A stretch of 64,000 bases of DNA, taken from positions 62,001 to 126,000 of the forward strand of contig CANLLN010000008.1 in the NCBI GenBank assembly GCA_947491945.1, read 5' to 3'. Positions 56,027-64,000 of this stretch are shown piece by piece. The notes under the pieces were generated by a model, which was given only the letters and a program-made list of their open reading frames with translations, was not told the DNA's origin and made no database searches. This DNA is from an uncultured Carboxylicivirga sp. (lineage in GTDB: Bacteria; Bacteroidota; Bacteroidia; Bacteroidales; Marinilabiliaceae). The number at the start of each line of letters is the position of its first letter. Positions within the stretch are counted from its first letter, which is position 1. A program made the position numbers and the translations under genes.

Positions 56027-56621
56027 TATCATTATTCTGGGTTTTTTTGCTCTGGGCTTAATCGGGGGTATTGCACAATGGTTTCCGCAATGGTTGCTTA
56101 GTGATGATTTAACAACGTATGCCTTGTTTATACTCATGTTTTTGGTGGGCATCAGCATTGGCAGCGATCGTAATGCTTTTTATATCTTGCGCAAGCTTAA
56201 TGTTAAGGTGGTGTTGGTGCCCCTATCAGTGATCGTGGGCAGCCTGGTAGGTGCTTCTGTAGTATCCTTCATGCTCAGTGACGTGAATGTTAAGGAGGCC
56301 ATGGCGGTGGGTGCCGGATTTGGTTATTATTCGCTATCCAGCATCTTTATTGGGCAGTTGCACAGTCAGGAGCTGGGCGTCGTAGCGCTCTTGTCCAATA
56401 TCTTTCGCGAAATTATCACTCTGTTGGCAGTGCCTATTCTCGTTAAATACTTTGGTAAGCTGGCCGGCATCGCCACGGGGGGCGCAACGGCCATGGACAC
56501 AACATTGCCGGTTATTGTGAAGTTCACCGGTAAAGAGTACGGTATCGTCGCAATATTTAGTGGTATTGTCCTTACCATCCTGGTACCTGTGCTGGTTACG
56601 CTGATTCTGGAAGTGTTGTAA
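56016..56621 (+). CDS. lysO: LysO family transporter, C-terminal part
   Basis: 201 residues with about six helices. GIAQWFPQWLL, LMFLVGISIGSDR, AMAVGAGFGYYSLSSIFIGQ and GGATAMDTTLPVIVKFTGKEY match the C-terminal core of LysO, including the DTTLP region. The ATG at 56016 follows a good ribosome-binding sequence (GGAAAGGAG), which is rare here. Longer readings start inside the previous gene and lack support. The pair probably forms one L-lysine exporter. Confidence 0.85.
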   Translation: MKGSIIILGFFALGLIGGIAQWFPQWLLSDDLTTYALFILMFLVGISIGSDRNAFYILRKLNVKVVLVPLSVIVGSLVGASVVSFMLSDVNVKEAMAVGAGFGYYSLSSIFIGQLHSQELGVVALLSNIFREIITLLAVPILVKYFGKLAGIATGGATAMDTTLPVIVKFTGKEYGIVAIFSGIVLTILVPVLVTLILEVL

Positions 56622-56729
56622 GGTGGGGATACGTGACAAACCTTCAAAATTCAACCGCCTTATGGTTGTTAGTGGTGTTTTTAAGTTCGTTAGCATCATT
56701 CTTGTTATAAGATAGGGTTTAGGTTGTTG

Positions 56730-56978
56730 ATCCCCATCCCCGCGCCCTTGGCACGGTACTTCCCCTTTTGCTGAGGCAAAAAGGGAAGAGGTGATGGGAT
56801 GTTTAGGTTTGATATTGCGAATGTTATGCCAAATCATACCCCCTTACACATCGTACATTGCTATTTGATCCATTCAGGATTATTGTATTAAAAACCACGA
56901 ATGTGGTTTACTTTGAATAGCCCTGGATGTAATCCTGGGCATATTAAGATAATATCGTTTTTGAATCCTGGAGGGATT
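56730..56978. repeat. Cluster of imperfect palindromes, repeat-element-like
   Basis: Four hairpins follow each other: CTTCCCCTTTTGC/GCAAAAAGGGAAG (56759-56788) enclosed by CCCATC/GATGGG; AAACCAC/GTGGTTT (56891-56908); GCCCTGGAT/ATCCTGGGC with one mismatch (56919-56939); AATCC/GGATT (56964-56978). Such palindromes recur between genes in this phylum, but copy number cannot be judged from this window. Confidence 0.5.
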
Positions 56979-57021
56979 TTAATCTTTAAATGTGTTTTCC
57001 CTCAGGTTAGCGGATAAAAAA

Positions 57022-57056
57022 ATCACGCTAAGGCTGTAAGATATCCTTAGCGTGAT
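57022..57056 (-). terminator. META gene terminator
   Basis: Perfect 12-base stem ATCACGCTAAGG/CCTTAGCGTGAT with an 11-base loop; the minus strand continues into a T run. Confidence 0.85.
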
Positions 57057-57081
57057 CGCAAATAATTTTATCAGAAGTTTT

Positions 57082-57534
57082 CTACTCTGCTTTCAGGGTA
57101 AAAGCAAGTAACACAACATCATCTTTTATCAACTCCAGGGTGTTGCCGCTTATCTTGTACTGAAATTTTTGTTGCAGCAATTTGAAAAATTCATTTTCAG
57201 GCACGCCGCCGCAGTACATCTTGGTTGAAAATACATTACTGAAGGTAATGTTATCGCCTTCGATAAGTATTTGCGCACCAAAGGAGTTGCAGCCGCCATT
57301 ACCACCGGCTTTCTGTTCTGCTTTGTTAATGACAAGCATAGGCGTCTTAGCTACAAATCCTGCTTCGGCAGGTGTTTGCCCCTTAAAACTGCTCAGCTCC
57401 CACTGATTGGTCTCTGTAAATTGCTCACTAACACTTTGTGCAGGCGTTAATTGCGTGGCGGGAATGGTATTTTTTTGTGTCTTACAACTCATCATTGTTG
57501 AAATGGCCAAAAGGGCAAAAATTACTTTTTTCAT
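57082..57534 (-). CDS. META domain lipoprotein (HslJ-like)
   Basis: 150 residues. Lipobox STMMSC (Cys17) in signal MKKVIFALLAISTMMSC. The META domain (~45-148) shows WELSSFKGQTP, GGNGGCNSFGA, ITFSNVFSTKMYC and the final LELIKDDVVLLAF strand, as in HslJ and other heat-shock or envelope META proteins. Alone on the minus strand. Confidence 0.88.
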   Translation of the reverse strand: MKKVIFALLAISTMMSCKTQKNTIPATQLTPAQSVSEQFTETNQWELSSFKGQTPAEAGFVAKTPMLVINKAEQKAGGNGGCNSFGAQILIEGDNITFSNVFSTKMYCGGVPENEFFKLLQQKFQYKISGNTLELIKDDVVLLAFTLKAE

Positions 57535-57699
57535 ATCTATCCGTTTATTTTAATTTGATGTTTCGACAATAAATATCGTGCCAAATTTAGCTCAAAAAAA
57601 AGAAAACTAGAACTAATCGTAGCGCAGCCGCTTTTCGCAGTACCGTCAGTAGATTGAAAACAAAGCCTTGAGTCTGTTGATAACTTATGAAGGTGCAAA

Positions 57700-57730
57700 T
57701 TGGGAAGCGCCCAAAGAAATTATATATTTG
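57700..57730 (+). promoter_or_regulatory. dnaX promoter
   Basis: -33 element TTG (57700-57702), 20-base spacer and exact -7 element TATATTTG (57723-57730). This is the best match to the phylum consensus in the window. The leader is about 70 bases. Confidence 0.6.
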
Positions 57731-57806
57731 TCTTGCAAAAAAATGGCGGAGGTCTCAGTCTAGTGCAATGAGAACTACTGCATTTGCTTATATTAAAATA
57801 AATTGA

Positions 57807-58910
57807 ATGGAATATATTGTTTCGGCAAGAAAATACAGACCCGCTACCTTTCGTTCGGTTGTGGGACAGGATAATATTACTACTACACTAAAGAATGCTA
57901 TCAAAAGCAATCATTTAGCGCATGCGTATTTGTTCTGTGGCTCGCGTGGTGTGGGTAAAACTACCTGTGCGCGTATCTTTGCTAAGACAATCAACTGTTC
58001 GAATATATCGGATGATTTTGAAGCCTGTAATGCCTGCGAGTCATGTATGTCTTTTAACGATAATCGTTCGTACAATATTCATGAGCTGGATGCCGCCAGT
58101 AATAACTCGGTGGACGATATTCGCAGCCTGATTGATAAAGTGCGTGTACCCCCACAGTTAGGCAGTTATTCTGTTTACATCATCGACGAGGTACATATGT
58201 TGTCACAGGCGGCATTCAACGCCTTCCTGAAGACCCTTGAGGAGCCGCCGCGTCATGCTATCTTTATATTAGCCACCACCGAGAAGCACAAGATATTACC
58301 CACCATACTCTCGCGTTGCCAAATCTTTGATTTTAATCGCATTACCATATCCGATGCTGTTGGGCATTTGAAATACGTGGCCGAAAGCGAAGGAGTAAGT
58401 GTGGAAGAGGAAGGCTTGGCTGTAATTGCTCAAAAGGCCGATGGTGCCATGCGCGATGCGCTGTCTATCTTCGATCAGATCGTGGCTTTTTCGGGAAAGG
58501 ATATTAGTTATCAGCAGGTTATTGAAAACCTGAATGTGCTGGATTACGATTATTATTTTAAGCTAACCGATGCTTTTCTGGCTGAGGATTATAAGCAGGG
58601 GCTTCTTACTTTTAACGAGATTTTGCTTAAGGGCTTCGATGCACAGCATTTTATGGCGGGCCTCAATAGTCATTTTCGTGATTTACTGATGTGTCGCGAC
58701 GAAGCGACGGCAAGCCTGTTAGAAGTAGGGCAGAGCACGCGTGAGAAGTACAGCCGTCAGGCAGTGAATTGCTCGGTTGACTTTCTGTATGAGGCTTTGA
58801 AGATTATTAATGACAGTGAGCAAAATTACCGCTCGGCCAAGAATAAGCGCCTGCATATTGAGTTTGCCCTTATTCGCCTGGCGCGCATCATCAGCGAAAA
58901 AAAAAAGTAG
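57807..58910 (+). CDS. dnaX: DNA polymerase III gamma/tau subunit, zero-frame (gamma-length) product
   Basis: 367 residues. Clamp-loader ATPase: SARKYRPATFRSVVGQD at the start, Walker A GSRGVGKTT (~46), zinc Cys cluster CNACESC (~72) with an upstream Cys, Walker B VYIIDEVHML (~125) and arginine-finger SRC (~170). Domain III spans ~240-360. The zero frame stops at TAG (58908-58910) right after GAA AAA AAA AAG. The tau-type C-terminal part continues in the -1 frame to 59527. It therefore resembles a gamma form whose tau form needs slippage at the A run. Confidence 0.93.
   Translation: MEYIVSARKYRPATFRSVVGQDNITTTLKNAIKSNHLAHAYLFCGSRGVGKTTCARIFAKTINCSNISDDFEACNACESCMSFNDNRSYNIHELDAASNNSVDDIRSLIDKVRVPPQLGSYSVYIIDEVHMLSQAAFNAFLKTLEEPPRHAIFILATTEKHKILPTILSRCQIFDFNRITISDAVGHLKYVAESEGVSVEEEGLAVIAQKADGAMRDALSIFDQIVAFSGKDISYQQVIENLNVLDYDYYFKLTDAFLAEDYKQGLLTFNEILLKGFDAQHFMAGLNSHFRDLLMCRDEATASLLEVGQSTREKYSRQAVNCSVDFLYEALKIINDSEQNYRSAKNKRLHIEFALIRLARIISEKKK
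58896..58907 (+). other. A10-G slippery site in dnaX
   Basis: Ten adenines (58897-58906) and then G, containing A-AAA-AAG, the heptamer used by E. coli dnaX. Slipping back by one base (or adding one A during transcription) joins the zero frame to the open -1 frame. A short stem CGATG/CATCG begins 8 bases downstream. Confidence 0.65.
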
Positions 58911-59527
58911 CAGCCGATGAGCCGATTCCCATCGTAACGGTGGGTAAGGTGATTCCCAAGGCTACTGCGCCTGTCCGGCAAAATGCAGGCGGCAAGAATC
59001 AAGTACCAAAGATACCGCCACCCCCCAAAGCCAATGGCAGTGCAGGAGGTATCAGGTCGGTGTCTTTAAAAAATCTGGCGCAGAAGTTTCAACAACATGT
59101 TGTCGCTGAGCCTCAGGTAAACCAGCAGAAAACAGAAGCGCCCATCGATCCAAATTGGAAAGATGCCTTCAATCAGGAGCAGCTGGATACCGCATGGCGT
59201 AGCTATACACGGCAGCATGAATCATCACCTCGCCTGCATACCATTTATAAAAACCATCCGCCCAGGCAGGTGCAAGATGCCAGCCTGCGAATTACACTGT
59301 TGAATAAAACACAGGAACACGAACTCAATAAAGAGCGTGCTTCAATTCTTTCGTATCTAAGGCGTAGCCTGCGCAATGCGGCTATTCAACTGGATCTGGA
59401 AATTTCACAGGATGAGGGGACGCAAACGAAAAGAGCTTATACGGTAGCGGATAAGTATAAAGAGATGGCTGAGAAAAATCCGGCCCTGGTAGCTTTTCGT
59501 AAACAGTTTAACCTGGATTTTGAGTAG
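58907..59527 (+). CDS. dnaX: dnaX tau-specific C-terminal region, -1 frame
   Basis: An open frame from the slippery site to 59527 (about 206 residues). It begins with a Pro/Lys-rich linker (IPKATAPVRQNAGGKNQ, IPPPPKANGS) and then a conserved helical/beta domain (NWKDAFNQEQLDTAWRSYT, ILSYLRRSLRNAAIQLDLEI, EKNPALVAFRKQFNLDFE), typical of tau C-termini in this phylum. A GTG at 58940 could in theory start it, but a separate protein is less likely than fusion with the clamp-loader part. Confidence 0.8.
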   Translation, partial: VAADEPIPIVTVGKVIPKATAPVRQNAGGKNQVPKIPPPPKANGSAGGIRSVSLKNLAQKFQQHVVAEPQVNQQKTEAPIDPNWKDAFNQEQLDTAWRSYTRQHESSPRLHTIYKNHPPRQVQDASLRITLLNKTQEHELNKERASILSYLRRSLRNAAIQLDLEISQDEGTQTKRAYTVADKYKEMAEKNPALVAFRKQFNLDFE

Positions 59528-59623
59528 AGAACTGTAGGGGATGACATTTAGCTACTTAAGGTAGCTTGCATTAAACACATCCAGCAATTAAACGTTAACA
59601 TTAGGCATGTATTCATTTCATAA

Positions 59624-61861
<2,238 letters not shown>

Positions 61862-61885
61862 GATGCTGTTTTGAAATAGATTAAG

Positions 61886-61919
61886 AAACGCCGGTGTAGT
61901 ACGCATCGGCGTTTTTTAT
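61886..61919 (+). terminator. icd terminator
   Basis: Stem AAACGCCGGTG/CATCGGCGTTT (one wobble), 7-base loop and T run, 24 bases past the stop codon. Confidence 0.85.
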
Positions 61920-62064
61920 AGCTAACTTTTTCAAAGTTTTAGACTGTTGGAAAAGTCTCTTTCCTTGACTTGGGGTATTATATTGCAATATTTTCCTGGA
62001 ACATTTGGTCGGTTAAGCTGTTACAAAAGCGCCAATAAATTTCATATATTAAAGCGTTGGAACC

Positions 62065-62559
62065 ATGAAAAAAATTGCGATAGAACTTAAGTGGGGCATC
62101 ATCTTTTTTGCCATTATGTTACTTTGGGTAGTATTTGAGAAGATGATTGGCCTGCACGATGAGCGCATCGATCGCCACCATATCTTAACTAATTTCTTCG
62201 CCATCCCCGCCATTATTATTTATGTATTGGCGCTGCTCGACAAGCGCAAGAGTCTCGGCGGAGTCATGTCCTGGTCGCAAGGCTTTGTATCAGGGCTTAT
62301 CATTGCCCTTATTGTAAGTTTACTGAGTCCTCTGGGGCAGTATCTAACGCATAGCTATCTGTCGCCCCATTACTTTTCCAATATAATTGCTTATACAGTG
62401 GAGCAGGGACAGCTGAGCCGCGAACAGGCCGAGGCATATTTCAACCTACGCTCGTACATTCAACAAAGTATGGTGGGCAGCCTGATTATGGGTGCTGTAA
62501 CCGCAGCCATAATTGCCTTTTTTACCCGTAAGAAAGCCGATGATAATACTTATGCATAG
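62065..62559 (+). CDS. DUF4199 membrane protein
   Basis: 164 residues with four helices: WGIIFFAIMLLWVVF, FFAIPAIIIYVLALLDK, GFVSGLIIALIVSLLSP and MVGSLIMGAVTAAIIAFF. The pattern of charged KRKSLGGVMSWSQGF after helix 2 is typical of DUF4199. It is common in Bacteroidota and of unknown function. Monocistronic. Confidence 0.82.
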   Translation: MKKIAIELKWGIIFFAIMLLWVVFEKMIGLHDERIDRHHILTNFFAIPAIIIYVLALLDKRKSLGGVMSWSQGFVSGLIIALIVSLLSPLGQYLTHSYLSPHYFSNIIAYTVEQGQLSREQAEAYFNLRSYIQQSMVGSLIMGAVTAAIIAFFTRKKADDNTYA

Positions 62560-62675
62560 AGGAGCAGGAGTATCTATTGCCTTGTTAGAATGCTGATTAT
62601 AAGACATGTATTGAATGTGCATTGCTTGTATGCTTTTTGCTTTTATAGTTAGCTTTAAGGCATATAATACCTTGC

Positions 62676-62699
62676 AATGTTTCAATATATGGAAACATT
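62676..62699. promoter_or_regulatory. Operator palindrome of the toxin-antitoxin operon
   Basis: Perfect 8-base arms AATGTTTC/GAAACATT around 8 bases, lying directly upstream of the -7 element TAACTTTG (62703-62710). Binding there would block the promoter, as expected for antitoxin autoregulation. Confidence 0.6.
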
Positions 62700-62702
62700 C
62701 AC

Positions 62703-62710
62703 TAACTTTG
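62703..62710 (+). promoter_or_regulatory. -7 promoter element TAACTTTG of the toxin-antitoxin operon
   Basis: Exact TAnnTTTG match 20 bases upstream of the toxin start codon and 3 bases downstream of the operator palindrome. Confidence 0.55.
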
Positions 62711-62730
62711 GATTGAAATAAGGGTCTCTT

Positions 62731-63078
62731 ATGAAGCAGAAATTTGAGGTGATATTTCTAGATGAAGCCATTGATTTTGTAAACAGTTTGGACAGTAAAT
62801 CACGCAATAAGATCTTCTATAACATCGACAAAACAAGATATTTAAATGACCCGAAACTATCTGAGAAACTCGAAGGTGAAATTTGGTATTTTAGGACAAA
62901 GTTTCTAACGCTTCAATATCGTGTGTTTGCTTTTTGGGATAAGACAGATAAGGTTGATACGTTGGTAGTAGCAACACACGGAGTTATTAAGAAATCAAAT
63001 AAAGTTTCAAATTCAGAAATTGAAAAAGCAGAAAAAATTAGACAAGAATACTTTAATAATATAAAGCGCCAATCATGA
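62731..63078 (+). CDS. Type II toxin, RelE/HigB (Gp49-like) family
   Basis: 115 residues. FEVIFLDEAIDFVNSLDSKSRNKI forms the helical start, LEGEIWYFRTKFLTLQYRVFAFWDK the central strands with Arg residues placed as in mRNA-cleaving RelE-fold toxins, and ATHGVIKKSNKVSNSEIEKAEKI the C-terminal part typical of Gp49-like HigB. It overlaps the antitoxin gene by 4 bases. Toxin-first order fits HigBA. Confidence 0.9.
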   Translation: MKQKFEVIFLDEAIDFVNSLDSKSRNKIFYNIDKTRYLNDPKLSEKLEGEIWYFRTKFLTLQYRVFAFWDKTDKVDTLVVATHGVIKKSNKVSNSEIEKAEKIRQEYFNNIKRQS

Positions 63079-63404
63079 ACACGAAGGGAAGTATGAAGAT
63101 GATGACTTTAGATGAGCTTAAAGATAAACATATCGGGAGAATAGGTTCTTCAGAACGAGACGATTATGAGTTTGAGCTGAAAGTTGAAGTTCTTGGAGCA
63201 ATGATTAAAAGCGTAAGAATAGAACGTAACTTAACCCAAGAACAACTTGGGGAATTAATAGGTGTCAATAAATCTCAGATATCGAAACTTGAGCGCAATA
63301 CGAAAAATGTTACAATAGAAACTGTGTTAAAAGTTTTTAGAGCCTTAAAGACCAACATAAAGTTTTCCATCGAAAAAATGGATGAAAATTACGGTCTGGC
63401 ATAA
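63075..63404 (+). CDS. XRE-family antitoxin (HigA-like)
   Basis: 109 residues. The helix-turn-helix spans ~48-90: MIKSVRIERNLTQEQLGELIGV then NKSQISKLERNTKNVTIETVLKVFRAL. The N-terminal ~40 residues are charged and probably bind the toxin. Its ATG overlaps the toxin stop (ATGA), so synthesis is coupled. It likely represses the operon through the palindrome at 62676-62699. Confidence 0.93.
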   Translation: MNTKGSMKMMTLDELKDKHIGRIGSSERDDYEFELKVEVLGAMIKSVRIERNLTQEQLGELIGVNKSQISKLERNTKNVTIETVLKVFRALKTNIKFSIEKMDENYGLA

Positions 63405-63426
63405 AAAACACTAAAGTCAATATATC

Positions 63427-64000
63427 ATGGAGGATCCGATAAGTAGCAAGTTAATTGAGGCCTTGAGATTTAAAATGCAGCCGGTGGCAATAATTCACAC
63501 TGATGAAAAACCTGAAGAAGGACTGCATTTTAAGGAAGGAAGCAAGCGTGGTTGTGTGGCTTCTTTATTGGTGTCGGCAAGCAAGAAAGGCCGCCTTGCT
63601 TTTTTTGACCGTAATTCTTATGGTTGCCCCGGTGGAGGCACCGGTTTGGGCTTTGGCGATCGCTATGGGAAATTTCCCATCGAGTGCCTTTTGTCAACCG
63701 GCAATAAGGAGATGGCTCAGCAAATGGGGCGTGAAGGATCCATGATGATGGAGGGAGAACGGTTTTATAAGGACCCTAAGCTGGCGAGGAAATGGGTTGA
63801 TTCGTTGCCCATGACCGATGTGGATGCCGAGTATGTGGTGTTTAAACCCTGGGAACAAGTCACCGAGAAGGATAAACCCGAGTTAATCGTCTTTTTTGCA
63901 AATGCCGATCAACTGTCCGCTCTGGTGGTGATGGCCGATTATAATCGGGGAAGTAATCAAAGTGTGGCGGCGCCCTTTGGGGCAGCTTGTCAATCAATCC
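63427..64000 (+). CDS. DUF169 domain protein (3'-truncated by the window edge)
   Basis: About 191 residues are visible and no stop is reached. It begins MEDPISSKLIEALRFKMQP. The motif YGCPGGGTGLGFGD (~68) and PVAIIHTD near the N-terminus are characteristic of DUF169, whose members are found in anaerobes and may bind a cofactor through the Cys-Pro-Gly-Gly loop. It follows the antitoxin gene by 22 bases but is probably unrelated to it. Confidence 0.82.
   Translation, partial: MEDPISSKLIEALRFKMQPVAIIHTDEKPEEGLHFKEGSKRGCVASLLVSASKKGRLAFFDRNSYGCPGGGTGLGFGDRYGKFPIECLLSTGNKEMAQQMGREGSMMMEGERFYKDPKLARKWVDSLPMTDVDAEYVVFKPWEQVTEKDKPELIVFFANADQLSALVVMADYNRGSNQSVAAPFGAACQSI

Larger units (their letters stand above)
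56622..57081. other. 460-base intergenic region with several hairpins
   Basis: No gene is visible. It holds the palindrome cluster at 56730-56978 and the META gene terminator at 57022-57056. Confidence 0.6.

Noticed and set aside
58940-59527. Independent gene starting at GTG 58940
   Set aside because: The sequence is a tau C-terminal domain with no ribosome-binding site or promoter, so a -1 continuation of dnaX is the better explanation.

Overview
The window is 64 kb of a Bacteroidota chromosome. The evidence for this is the recurrent -7 element TAnnTTTG in place of the usual -10 box, the general lack of strong Shine-Dalgarno sequences, the gliding lipoprotein GldB, the Bacteroidota-only DUF4295 protein behind L28/L33, the pyrG-yidC and cinA-rpmB-rpmG-DUF4295-ftsY-rimO orders, and many DUF4369/TlpA, DUF1573 and DUF4199 proteins. 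NrfHA, Hcp and a bacterial ferredoxin point to a facultative or strict anaerobe that handles nitrite and reactive nitrogen species. A marine or sediment Marinilabiliales-type organism would fit, but that placement is inference. No rRNA, tRNA, CRISPR array, prophage or intact insertion sequence was seen.

Layout. 1-4.9 kb: the end of an unusual RND permease fused to an ABC ATPase, plus a small ABC permease. 4.9-14.3 kb: small HTH protein, DEAD-box helicase, lipid kinase, yidC, pyrG, ppc. 14.3-22 kb: nitrogen-stress block (porin, nrfA, nrfH, hcp, Hcp-type ferredoxin, divergent Crp/Fnr regulator) and an N-formylglutamate amidohydrolase. 22.4-27.9 kb: a signalling block with a PstS-like/TM/GcvH-like fusion protein, a histidine kinase with two haem c motifs, a sigma-54 response regulator and an archaemetzincin. 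28.3-34.3 kb: M48 protease, cinA, rpmB, rpmG, DUF4295, ftsY, rimO. 34.5-38.9 kb: lone PAS protein, chemoreceptor, S9 peptidase lipoprotein. 39-46 kb: 5-FTHF cyclo-ligase, gldB, outer-membrane protein, nadE, second Crp/Fnr regulator, ferredoxin, M20 peptidase. 46-56.6 kb: DUF1573 protein, meaB, two tandem thioredoxin lipoproteins, lipoamide dehydrogenase, histidine kinase, AGCS symporter, two-gene lysO. 57-64 kb: META lipoprotein, dnaX with an A10 slippery site, monomeric icd, DUF4199 protein, a HigBA-type toxin-antitoxin pair and the start of a DUF169 protein.

How it works together. NrfHA would reduce nitrite to ammonium in the periplasm. Hcp with its ferredoxin partner would remove NO or hydroxylamine. 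The Crp/Fnr protein probably controls the ferredoxin gene and itself through the palindrome at 20621-20636. The neighbouring signalling block looks like a periplasmic redox or ligand sensor: a PstS-like binding protein carrying a cytoplasmic GcvH-like domain beside a di-haem kinase and its sigma-54 regulator. It has no function that I recognise and is the best candidate here for an undescribed system. The other standout signals are the RND-ABC chimera, whose nucleotide-binding domain is interrupted by membrane helices, and dnaX, where the long tau form can only be made by slippage on ten adenines.
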